From Pelodera strongyloides (Eukaryota; Nematoda; Chromadorea; Rhabditida; Rhabditidae), in the NCBI GenBank assembly GCA_036852015.1, contig JAANDG010000097.1, positions 270,950-334,949 of the forward strand: a stretch of DNA of 64,000 nt. The letters are read 5' to 3'. Position numbers and translations under genes: made by a program. The notes under the pieces were generated by a model. It saw only the letters and a list, made by a program, of their open reading frames with translations. It searched no databases and was not told the DNA's origin. This document shows positions 23,201 to 33,900 of this stretch, piece after piece. Within the stretch, counting starts at the first letter, position 1. Every line of letters begins with the position of its first letter.

Positions 23201-25478
23201 TTCAGTTGAAGGTTCTGATCCAAGAGTCTCATCGCTGTCTGTAGATTCGTCTGTTACCCTATCATTCATCGGTGGTACGTCGGGATTAATCGAAGGTTCG
23301 GAGTCAGAAGTAGAATAAGCACCTGTCGTTTCTGATTCTTGATTGGGATCTGGGGTTGTAGCGGTAATACATCCGTTGGCAACCATATAATCGTACAAAC
23401 CAGGATCATACCAAAAATCCTTATAGTCTTCACAGTAGTCGTAGTTATCAGGGTCATACTCACCAGGGTCATACTCACCAGGGTCATACTCATCATCAAC
23501 CGTTGTGTCAGCGCTAAGTTCAGTCGTAGCGGTGTATCCGTCATCTGTTTCAGTTTCTGCTCGTTCTTTGGGGTCTATTGAAGCTTCGCTCGATTCAGTA
23601 ACTGTACCCAAGGCAGGAACAATAGTCAAATCATTTGGAATGGTCTTGGCAATTGGAGGCAAGCTGCTCAGTAGGTCCTGGATTGGTACCAGACTGTTAT
23701 CGATTGGTTTTGGTTGAGATGTCACCAAGGCTCCGGGGTCAAGTGTTACACTAGGGATCTTAACAACAGGTGGTACGGTGTCAACCTTAACCAGTTCAGG
23801 TCCATCTGAGGGGCTGTTATGCGAATCCGTCGTGTATAAATTGAACTCTCCAGTAACCGTCAATGTTGCGGAAGTATTGCTCGGCTCAGTTTCATCTTTA
23901 ATTCCAAAAACGGAGGGAGTTGAGTTTGACGTCGCTTCTTTGGTCATGGTGCTAGATGTTGCATTATTCTTGCCTGGCTTTCCTAGAATAATTTAGCACA
24001 ATGGTTCTCGCTTAATCACAAAAGCAACTCAACCCATCCGGCAATCTAATAATAAATAAATCTATCAAACAATTAATAGTTTGTCATACATGCGCACTCT
24101 ATGAATACTCAGAGAACAGCTCTCAGAAAAGGTTCTTGAATATGCAACTTTGTTTTTGATTTGTACGAACTCAAATCTACAGACATGTATTACTTTATAA
24201 TTTTCTAGTAATGAATCCTTTCAGTTGATTATGCGGGGAAAAGGTAGTTTTAACCTTTTCCCCGCAGGTTAAAGCTTTAGCTCTAACCTTTTTCCTTTTG
24301 AGTGAGCTACAGTTCGAGAAAGCAGTATCTAATAGCAAAATTTTTATACCTTTTGTAGCATTTTTTCCAGCTCGATCAGTTGAAGTAATGTTCAGCGTAC
24401 CGGGAGTCGTTTTGCCAGAGAGAGTTGTTGTCTGATTCAATTTATTAATTGGAAGTATGTATGTTTTGTAAAAAAAAACATGTTAGTATTAATGCTCTAC
24501 AGTTAAAGGATTCGACTTGGGCGCTTACTGTTTTGGGTGCATGTTGACAACAACGTAAGACATAAGCAGGCGCATTATAATTTTATATTTTAAGCATTTT
24601 CACTTGCTGTTAGAAACAAAGAAAATGCAGAAGAGCTACTGAAAATGCCAAAACAGTTCACCTAGCCATTATTATACCATATGAAGGCCACAAACAAGTA
24701 ACTTTAGACAATTTAGAAACCTGTGTTGTTTCAGTTGTATTTGACACAGGTGTTGCATTGCCAGCGTCTAAAATTCAACTCTTGCCTACTATTTTGATTG
24801 TGGGTTTCGTAAGAAGGTACCCAAATAAAATCCCCCAAAGAATATAAAATAAACAGAGGCTGATATGTCGTTTTACTCTTCTAATGATTAGCAGCACTAG
24901 TAGAAGTAATGGAGAGATTTTATTTCACATTTAGTCGTTGTAATAAAGAATCTTTATCTTGCAGGACCTAGGTTGGCTGAACAGTAATATCACCAATTTT
25001 GCTCACTATGTTTGCTTATGTTTCAAGAAACGCACGGTATTATTTCTTTAGAATCATGGATTTACCTTTGCTATCGGAACAATTGCCAGTAGTAACACAA
25101 TCGAGGACGCCGTCTAGGAAGTTCCATTTTCCACCTGAAATCGATACATAATTGTGTCGGAAAAGCTGGTTGAAATGTATTAAAAATTTGTTTTGCTTCC
25201 TTTATGTTCTTGTGTGCATTTCCTTCCATCCCACAGCTTACACATACGTGCATAGCATAAGGAAATTTGAACCCTATTTGAGAACATTTATCTCCGACCA
25301 ACGTATTCTAAGGAGACGCTCAACCCGGGTATGAGTCGAACGAGGAAATCGCTTTATAACTATAGCGCTGCGCAAGTTGCCCATATGAGTGCTTCCAGAA
25401 TGCAAATAATTACTTACGGGCAATTGCCACAGAATTCAGCAGTAAGAACAAGTCCAATATCAGGCGTTTGCGCCGCAT
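17282..25478 (-). CDS. Secreted mucin-like Thr/Ser-rich protein with C-terminal CCP/sushi-like modules
   Basis: Exons, 5' to 3' on minus: 25478-25418, 25134-25066, 24767-24721, 24431-24350, 23982-22785, 22668-22592, 22401-22226, 22062-21894, 21652-21467, 21169-21026, 20806-20723, 20504-20358, 20273-20178, 19948-19868, 19576-19433, 19346-19270, 19014-18876, 18741-18673, 18188-18063, 17742-17644, 17544-17282. All phases join, giving 1,177 residues. The signal peptide is MRRKRLILDLFLLLNSVAIA. A short Cys module follows (WNFLDGVLDC). Exon 5 (about residues 87-485) is Thr/Ser/Asp/Glu-rich with EYDPG repeats. Exons 7-17 repeat units like VTKIIRENVTDQYG with many N-x-T sites. The last four exons (about residue 993 on) form two modules of type C..C..Y.C..(N)G.W..C, as in CCP/sushi domains. 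It ends in a hydrophobic tail. The role is unknown; an extracellular coat, cuticle or mucus protein is plausible. Confidence 0.8.
18228..18407. mobile_element. Inverted-repeat element, family A, intronic
   Basis: AAAGCGAAATACCGGCCGG at the left and CCGGCGGGTATTTCGCTTCAA at the right. It is inserted in the mucin-gene intron between exons 18741-18673 and 18188-18063. Confidence 0.9.
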
Positions 25479-26052
25479 CTTCCGTATGCGAGTGATTTTG
25501 TGTTGTTATGCATATCCATGTCCCTATCTTTATGATTCGAAAATAATAGTAATTTCCATAGCGATTACCATGGCATCTCTAAGCGACGAAAAAAGTAGAA
25601 AACAACAAAAAGTGCATAAAAGAATGGGAAAAGAAAGAATATCAAAATAAAAGTCTTCATCTTTATAGGAGAAACCAGTTACTGGAAAGTTTGTTTGCTT
25701 ATATACAGCATACACACCAAAACACACATGTGAGCGCAGACGCAGTTACACATTTCACGGTATACGCATGCGTATTCATACATTAGTACATACCGCAGCA
25801 CATCCCGCATACAAACATTCACTTTTGATTGATTTACATTGCAATGGAACATTTCTGTGTTTTATTTTTGTATAAATAATATAATCGATGAAGAAAACAA
25901 CTCGAAAGTGCCCGCCCACACCTTCTTTGCCTGTGCGCTCATTAAAAGACTGCCATCAAAATAAACCTATATTTAGCATTTGTTCATTATTTTTATAAAG
26001 GGTGATTATTATAATATATGCACTGCTAAATTTCAGCAGAGTTATCCCGCTG

Positions 26053-26262
26053 AAATTTTTCGGTGTCGATATTCGGAGTAGGCGAACAACAATTGCACCA
26101 TTATTTTTTTGTCGCGTGTCCCCTGGGAATATGGCTATATAGACAAATACTCTCCCGGGTTCCAATCAGAGCGAGGTATCCTCGGGAGACGCGGTAAGAA
26201 AATAAGGGTGCAATTATTGTTCGTCTACGGTATGGTTCTCCGATTATCGGCGCCGAAAATTT
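26053..26262. mobile_element. Inverted-repeat element, family C
   Basis: The left arm reads AAATTTTTCGGTGTCGATAT and continues through CGAACAACAATTGCACC. The right arm is its imperfect complement, from GGTGCAATTATTGTTCG through ATTATCGGCGCCGAAAATTT. It is ~210 bp with no ORF; only one copy was noticed in the window. Confidence 0.8.
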
Positions 26263-28977
26263 ACCTGTTAATTTACCTTTAATCTACCTGTTCTGATCTC
26301 GGTCCCATAGTCTCCCTAAACTTTCCCATTGCAGGAGCCAACGGCTAGTCAAGTGATTGCAAATGTCAAAAGTGACACTTGCGGAAGCGGAAACCCGATT
26401 TCTCTTTCTTTTTATCTTTCCTCCATTCTCATTCCCTCTCCCTCTCTCACTTTTTCACCTTCTCCCCCTCCCCCTCTGTTTCTCTGCGTCTATCTCTTCT
26501 CTGCCTCCCTCATACTCTCCCTGCTAATCTCTAGGCGCGGAAGCGGACGTGCGATGAAAAGAAACATGAGATTGTCCGTCAAAAAGTGATTGCGTAGGTT
26601 GTCAGCGTCTACTGATTTAGCATGCTCCCTCGCAGCATAGCATAAACTGTATGTCTGTTCCCTCATCTCTAGCACACTCTCTGACTAAGACCCACGGAAG
26701 TGCCCAAACAAACGTGGACCCTTTCGGGCGCGAGAGGGCGCGCTCTGTCAATTCGCACGTCTTTGATGCGCGCACTAGCGCAACATCGCGCTGACACCTA
26801 GCTTGCAAGGGTGTAAATTTGAATTCAGATTTCTCTCCGTGGTCCGTGTGAAACTGGAATCATCACGCAAATAGAATCTAGTCACAGGTTTTAGTTTCTT
26901 GACAGTTTACTGGCATCTTTCCAAAACAAGTTCATTGAAGATGTATGGCGCAACGTGCAACGAAAGGGAATGCTCACGGTTATTGTAATTACAACGTGAA
27001 CATTAGCTCCGCGAGCTATGTACCATATGTAAAACTGAAAAGGTGATATTATGATTGTGTTGGAACGGCCTCACTGTATAATTAATAGGAAACAGTCTGA
27101 TCGTTCACTTGTAGGACGGCGCACTTGGAAGTCGTCATTTTTCTTTTCTTTTATTCAATAGCTCGATGCGTTCAATGTCATGCTTCTGCAAAAATGACCC
27201 TTTTTCTAAATCGAGACCCCATCGAGATACATTGATTTTTCAGGAATTTACTTGTACCGTTTTGTAATCAACGAACCATACATACTAACGGCTTCAAAAT
27301 AGTACATCAGTCAGGGGTGAAATACGACCTGCTATTTATTCAAGTACAAAAGAAACGAAAAGGAAAAACAAGTTGTTCCGATGATTTCGTTTCGAACTAC
27401 TTTTATTCTTTTCTTTCACAGAAAACGATTGAATTTCACCGATTTCCGGACTCTTTGTTGGTGTTCAAAATACAATTCGGCACGTCATAGTCACTCTAAA
27501 CATCAGACACCAAGTTTTGAACTTGCCTGTATTTTGCTCAGTTTTGGAAATTATTCAAACGTATCATAAGAAATTCACATAATAGGAAACAACTGCATAT
27601 GCATCCTTCGATATTGAGGTGCGACACTCTTTTTATACCCGCTGCGGAAAATTTGCATTTCCGTAACGCACATCGGTATGCAAATTACGCTACAATTACT
27701 CTTTTATATAATAAGTAGATAGCAATTTACCATATTAAATGCAAATAGTACAAGGGACTTTATGGCAGCCCTAAGCCAAGTTTCATAATTTTTGATTGTG
27801 ATGGAAAGATGCCCGCTCGTCCATTTGCCAACTTTTCGACCAGCACAAAAAGTTCTGTAGCTAAGTCCGGAAGATGTCTTACCTTCCAACAGTTTAATGG
27901 ACTATTCTGAACAATTTCTCACCTTCTAACCATATGAATAAAGATAAAATAAGACCAAAGGTAAGGTGCGCCCCAGTATATAAAGCGATTCCGCAGAAAC
28001 CGTATACTGTATACATAACAAAGGGGTCTAACAGAGTGCAAGTCGAACCCGCGACCTCTGCATGGACAGCTTCAGAATATTCCGGTTTTCAACTTGACAT
28101 GACCATTAAAAGGTGACATGTGTTCTGCAAGCAACGCTCCTGAAGTAACCTGTTTTATGTGACACCTCATCGGCAAACATTTCACGCAATTGTCACTTTC
28201 TGACACAGAATTGACATAGTCGCATAGTGTCACTTTCGATTGTGACACATTTGACAAATAGAAACATGTCATCGATGGAGTCAATAAGTTAAGGAATGAG
28301 TACAACGTGTTGTACACTACCATGCCTAAAATGCGACAAGAGGATGGCAGGTCGTAAGGCACAACAAATGGTTCGGAAAAATGACATTGCACACAAAGAA
28401 AGCTTATCTGCAAATGAAAATAAGAAGCCGATGATCTTTCACGTTATTTTCGCTGAAGGGCCGGTGAACTTCTACTATGACCTCGTTAGGTAGTCTCAAC
28501 TATGAACAACACTGATAACAACTGAAAGACTCCTTGTGGAGAAAATCTTTGCTGCAATCCAAAAATTTCTGTAAAATAGTGGTTTGGCAACATCTCGTTA
28601 GACAATCAACATACTCCCGAGACCAGGCAAAAAGTCCCCACACACTCTGAAATTTCCCCCAAAACTGCGCAAAAAGCAGTGTGGCCGCCCGCTTTTGGCC
28701 CCGCTCTGGGGTGTTTCTGTGTGTTGTTCCGATCGGCTTTCCGCGCCACAAAACAGGCACTAATCTTAACGCGCGACTAGCGCGCCGCCGCGTTATATAC
28801 GCGGAAAAAGTGATAGCGCCCTCGGCATACAGGGTTCGAAGAATGCGCAAAGGTGATCACAAACGGCGCAAACATCGAATTTCGAGGACCCGGGCTGCGC
28901 CTCACAGGAAAAAAAGCAAAGCGCGATTTTTAACGAACATGTGGGAACGAAAGACGTCGCGTTCATATTATAAGACG

Positions 28978-29160
28978 TTTAAGCGAAATAGCGGCCGGTT
29001 TTTGAAACGCATTGCGCATACCTGCTTTCTTATGCAGAATATGCAAATGAGCAAAAATTAGAACGAAAACTAGACCCCAATTAGACCCCCACTTTGCATA
29101 GATGGTTAGGAATGCAAGTACTTGAGATGTGTTTCAAAAACCGGCCGGTATTTCGCTTTA
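28978..29160. mobile_element. Inverted-repeat element, family A
   Basis: Left end AAGCGAAATAGCGGCCGG, right end CCGGCCGGTATTTCGCTTTA, interior of the 'AGACCCCAATTAGACCCC' subfamily. It has the same orientation as the copy at 42460 and the reverse of the one at 37963. Confidence 0.9.
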
Positions 29161-30366
29161 ATGATGATTATAGAGCAACTATAGGTGGAGACGATGGAGA
29201 AAGGGTGCAACTTTGTTAAAATTTAACTGACAGAAACAAGTTAACAGTTGAGATCACATGCAACATTTGGACGTATGAATTGTGACTACAATAGTAAAAC
29301 ATGAACGAATATATACTGGCACAAATGAAAATACGAAGAATATACTGACTCATAATCAAACGAAAACCATGCCGTTACCCTAAAGAATGTGCCTTACAAC
29401 ACATCCATACTAATAAGAGAACTAATTCAACTCGACAATTCAACTCGATATAAGGAAGGTCCTCCGTGCGTAGCGGCAGTCAAGCGTCCATTTATTTTCA
29501 TAGCATTTTCTTTTCTGTATAAAAAGGGCGTTTTAGATACTCTGAAGTCACATCATTCAAACAATAGTTTAAAGACTAGGCATGTAAATTATGAAAACTT
29601 TCCGAGCGAGAACCATGCATATACTACAAAAGGACGGGGGCTTCTAAATGACCATGATGTTCTTGATGTTCGGCTCAAGACAAACCAAAACGGAACAAAA
29701 AATGTGAACCAAACACAAATATATTTCCAAAAAGATTGTGAAAGAAATCATTTATAGAGGTTGTGTTAGTTATATCATAGCTATGATTACATACACCAGG
29801 CAACGAACAAATTTATCCATTTGATAACGGTTGTTGCCGCAAAGATATGTTACAAAGAGACAACGTCAGTTTAGCAGTTTCACTTTATGACGTCATCACC
29901 TTCTCCTTTCTTTTCATAAATTCTCTTTATTGTCTCTCCGCTTGACGCTTCCGGAATAGAATCTTCTTAGGCCAACAGACGTGTGAATACCAAACATTAT
30001 TGACCCATGGACTGCGTCTCCCTCGGGGACACGCTCTCTCGCTATTCTTATATGCAAATTTTTTGAAAAGATGTGTATATGATTGGAATGGAAAGCGTTA
30101 CGACCTAAGATCAAGCCATAAAAAAGGTGCCAAGCAACTCGAGCGACGACAACGGCCGAATTGTCGAGTTGACCATTTTTTGGCATTTGTACAAACAAAA
30201 GGGTTGCGGCGCGGATTCCGCACCCGCGTCTGCGTCTCCGCTAGTTCGGCCCCCTTTGCGTGCATGCTGGCGACTACAAAAGCCACGCGTAAGCGGCAGA
30301 GACTCACAGACGAGCCGGTTCACCCCGACTACATCGTCTCCCAGCAGAACTTCTAGCAGAACCACA

Positions 30367-33034
30367 ATGTCCACGCGTTACAGTATCGCTCTAGGATTCG
30401 CACTCCTGGCCCTTGCAGCGGCTGATCCTCTTGGAGGTCTTTAATTTTATCTTTTAAACATTTATACTAATGTTTTGCTATTTACTAACAATGTTTTGTC
30501 GTTATATTCCTGTTTACTATCGTTTGCTAGTCTTTTAACAGCTAGCTTTTGAAGTTTTGGCACAGAATAGAATGTCTTTATATTTGAAGGATGTACTGTA
30601 AAACAAGTTTTATATTATCTTTCACAGTAGACCATAAGGCACTTGTGGCATTACATACTGCACTTTATAAGCTTCAATTTGTGTGTTTGTGTGTTTCATG
30701 GTTTCCCAAGAATACCCTTTTCGTCTTGTGAAGTTGAAATGCCCACTCGCTCACTCATCATCACCACCGATAAGTTTCGAACCCCGAAGCTGCTGGTCAG
30801 AGACCAACCTCGTAACCGATACACCACCGCGGTATTTTGCTATTTGACAGCAGTCTGGTAAGCGGGATTCCACATTTAGCCACCAAACTTCGGAGTTTAC
30901 GTTTGCAGTGCAGTGTTTTGGTACACCCTTACGTATTATTTGTATTTACCTCCATCGAACTGTAAACTTAGCCAGGATAGCGAGATAATTCAAGTGCACA
31001 CCTTCTGAGTAAGATTACAAGAGCTACTGAGATTATTAAAAATCTACAAAATCTACAAAAATATAAATAAATGACTTTCAGAGGAGACTACCGCAGCGCC
31101 AAAGAGCGAGAAGCGTCGTCAATATGTGGCGCCCCTTGCCGGTGCCGCACAGGTACGATATGGACTACCGGTAGGAGTACACCAGACGGGGTTTTCTTTG
31201 GAAACAGTTATGCTTGCGAGAGTCCTGCAAACTCATTCTGATTATGTTAATTCATCAAAGACCTCTCACAAGCATAACTTACTCCAACTGAAAATCACAG
31301 TTGTAAAAGAGCTGACGAAAAGTTTATCGTCCTCCAAATTCTAAATCGTGGGTTCACTTTTGGGATACTGTACTTTTCCACGATTGACACTTACTCGGGT
31401 AAGAGTCCCTGGTTTATGCTCCAAGTTATTCAGGTGCCCCGCCCATTAGTCGCCGCCCCGCCCCTTATGGCCGCCCCGCCTCTCATGGCCGCCCCTGCTG
31501 TCCCAGTCGCCGCCCCCGTTGCCGCCGTTCCTGTATGCTAATCTATGCTAATTTGCATGTTTTCATCCGGTTATAGGGTCACTGGACGAATGTACAGTAA
31601 TACACACAACTACGATACTTCAAGTCACTCGACAAATTAACCAAACAAACTTTAAAAAGAAAAGCGTGTACTTTTGGTGATATTTTCCTGGGTAGACTAA
31701 CGCTACAGTTCGAGGTTAGAGTAACTATGAAGATGTTCTCTACCACTACCACGTATTATAATTCCATAACACGTTCAATTGCAGCTTGCCCAGCCCGCTG
31801 TCGTCGCCCCAGTTGGACAGTGCCCCGGTGGGCCATCTCTCCCAATTGAGTGCGACCCCAAGAGACCGTGGCCCCAGTGCCCTCCCCAGTCATACTGCTA
31901 TGCCACCAACTCTGTCGACATCGGACCTTACTTCTGCTGCCCCATCTGTAAGTTTAAGAGGCGTAATTATTTGGTGGGGATTAATGAAACCCATTTATAC
32001 CATGAAAACATCCTTGCGTCTTTGATGCGTTTTTTTAGTCTTTGATGCATTTGATTTCAAGCAATCATTGGTCAAAAACGATGTCTGCGCGGACCAGTCC
32101 CATGTGGGAAACATTTGCCTGTTTACCTTTCCCTATCCGTCTCCTGCCATTTGACGCGCCGCGGCCAGTTTTCACTGCGCGCAAAGTCAACAAAAGAACA
32201 GCGACAACTGCTTATTTCATAGCGCCAAACTAATATAATGGATAAGGAAATGCAATCAGTGTTTTAACATCTTACTCTTGAAGTTAAACTTGACTGCTTA
32301 TGAACATATCCCTCGGGTTGGAAAGAAGCTGGAGATTCAAGCTTTCTGGTGTTTTCGCTAAACTTAGCTGGTCCAACTTTGCAGACCTATCAGATTGGGA
32401 AATAGGTTATAAATCCGAGCTTACTAAGCTATTTTTATACTAATCAGACAAAAATTTACAGGGTCTACCTACGGAGCCGCCTGGAGACCTGCCACTCCCT
32501 TCTACAACTACGTGCCCCCCATGCCCGCCAACTGGCCCGATGTCACTAGAATGACCGCCGCGTGGCCCGCCGCAGCTGTCGGACTCCCCGTCTACGCCCC
32601 AGGAGCCAAGAGCAGAAAGGTGCGGGGCTCTATTTGGGCATAACCAATATTAGCACGGTGCTAATGTGATCCTCATAGTTTCTGGGCCGTGATAGCACGA
32701 TGCTAAATCCAAGCAGCTGACTTTCCACACAAACCAGCTGGGTAGATAAGGTTGCGTATGCATACATTGTAATTGCCTAATTGCTTGCTAATTATCTAAT
32801 TGCTTTTGCAGCCCGCCGCCAAGGATGACGAGGAGGAGAAGAAGGAGACCAAGATTGAGTCTTCCCTCAACAAGTGGATGGAGAGACAGTCCCGCGCTGT
32901 AAGCTAATTATCCTAATTATCCTAATTATCTTGGTAATTAGCACAGTAATCCTTAGTACAACGTGACTCTTTATAGTTTTTGGTATTCGTACTTTGCAAT
33001 TACACAGTCACTTCAACAAACTTATTTTCAGTAA
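30367..33034 (+). CDS. Small secreted Ala/Pro-rich protein with nematode-type Cys-rich domain
   Basis: Exons 30367-30436, 31082-31152, 31434-31532, 31785-31947, 32462-32619, 32812-32898, then TAA at 33032-33034 directly after the last acceptor; 216 residues. The signal peptide is MSTRYSIALGFALLALAAA. A possible Lys-Arg-Arg cleavage site (SEKRRQ) is followed by an Ala/Pro/Val-rich spacer (VAAPPLMAAPPLMAA). The Cys module runs from GQCPGGPSLPIECDP through WPQCPPQSYCYA to GPYFCCPIW: seven Cys with a terminal CC, like the CC/lustrin-type domains common in nematode secreted proteins. A Trp/Pro-rich stretch and an acidic-basic tail (DDEEEKKETK) follow. Codons strongly prefer C at the third base (GCC, CCC, CGC), suggesting high expression. 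The first donor (GGAG|GTCTTT) is weak. The function is unknown; an extracellular or cuticle-associated role is inferred. See the finding on the TAA. Confidence 0.8.
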
Positions 33035-33135
33035 ACGCCCGGACTTCTCTACTCCGAGCGCACCCGTGCTATTATGGGCCGCCACGCCCGCACCCTTGTT
33101 TGTACATTTCTGCACCCCCTAAATTATGATGTTTT

Positions 33136-33141
33136 AATAAA
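33136..33141 (+). terminator. Candidate poly(A) signal
   Basis: AATAAA about 100 bp past the TAA of the Cys-rich gene. It lies inside the open frame that continues after that TAA. Confidence 0.4.
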
Positions 33142-33675
33142 TCGCCCGTCCCATCACCGCGTCTACAGCCACAACGTCTAAACTGTGATACCTAGTATTA
33201 TTTGCGTTTAAATTTGTATGTGTGCTATTGGGAACGCGATAAAACGGTTACGAACATTTCTTGTATTATTACTGTATATGACCACAATATACCTGTATTA
33301 TGGTGTACGCCCGGAATAAATACTACAATTGAAACCATTTTGCAAAAGCAACAAAGAATATAATGCTTTATTATTGAGCCAAAATAAGAGTAGATACATC
33401 GATACATGAGAACTCGATACATGAAAAAAAATATATATAAAAAGTACATGGATGCACCAAAACTAAATTCGGCAAAACGTTCTGCAAATACCCGGACATG
33501 TCAAAACAATGATCTTATTAAAAATAAGTGGATGGGTAACAAATATGAGTAAATCATAAAAGATTATGTGTCACAGTATTTGCTATGTATAATGAGATCA
33601 AAACGGAAATGACTACCAAATCTAGAATATAATGTACACCAACATGGTGAGCAGTGAACAAGCTACTTTTTTATT

Positions 33676-33859
33676 TTAAAGCGAAATACCAACCGGTCTC
33701 TGAAACGCGTCGCGCACAACAGAATTCTTAGCTATTTAAGCTAATTTGCTCGAATTTAGCTTGAGTTTTTTTATTCTAATTTATGCACATTTGCATAAGC
33801 TGAATAATAATGCTGCTGTACTCGATGTGTTTCAAAAACTGACCGGTATTTCGCTTTAA
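33676..33859. mobile_element. Inverted-repeat element, family A, in AGMO 3' flank
   Basis: TTAAAGCGAAATACCAACCGG at the left and GACCGGTATTTCGCTTTAA at the right. It ends 41 bp from the AGMO stop codon. On the minus strand its interior carries AATAAA (33775-33770), so it may supply the AGMO poly(A) signal. Confidence 0.88.
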
Positions 33860-33900
33860 GAGCACTTCGCAACATCATATATATTAGCCCCAATAACTGC

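Larger units (their letters stand above)
25479..30366. other. Intergenic stretch with repeats, no supported gene
   Basis: It contains an inverted-repeat element (26053-26262), a (CT)n-rich tract (about 26400-26520), a weak tRNA-like box B remnant near 28030-28060 (GCAAGTCGAACCCGCGACCT) and a family A element (28978-29160). GC-richer patches at 26.7 and 28.7-28.9 kb carry overlapping open frames on both strands with no domain. The 3' part (about 30000-30366) is probably the promoter/5' UTR of the Cys-rich gene. Confidence 0.5.

Noticed and set aside
28500..28900. GC-rich overlapping frames on both strands
   Set aside because: Arg-rich in both directions, as expected from composition. No domain or splice context.
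30748..30828. tRNA-like sequence with a GGTTCGAA box in an intron of the Cys-rich gene
   Set aside because: The anticodon arm and acceptor do not fold into an acceptable cloverleaf; at most an old relic.
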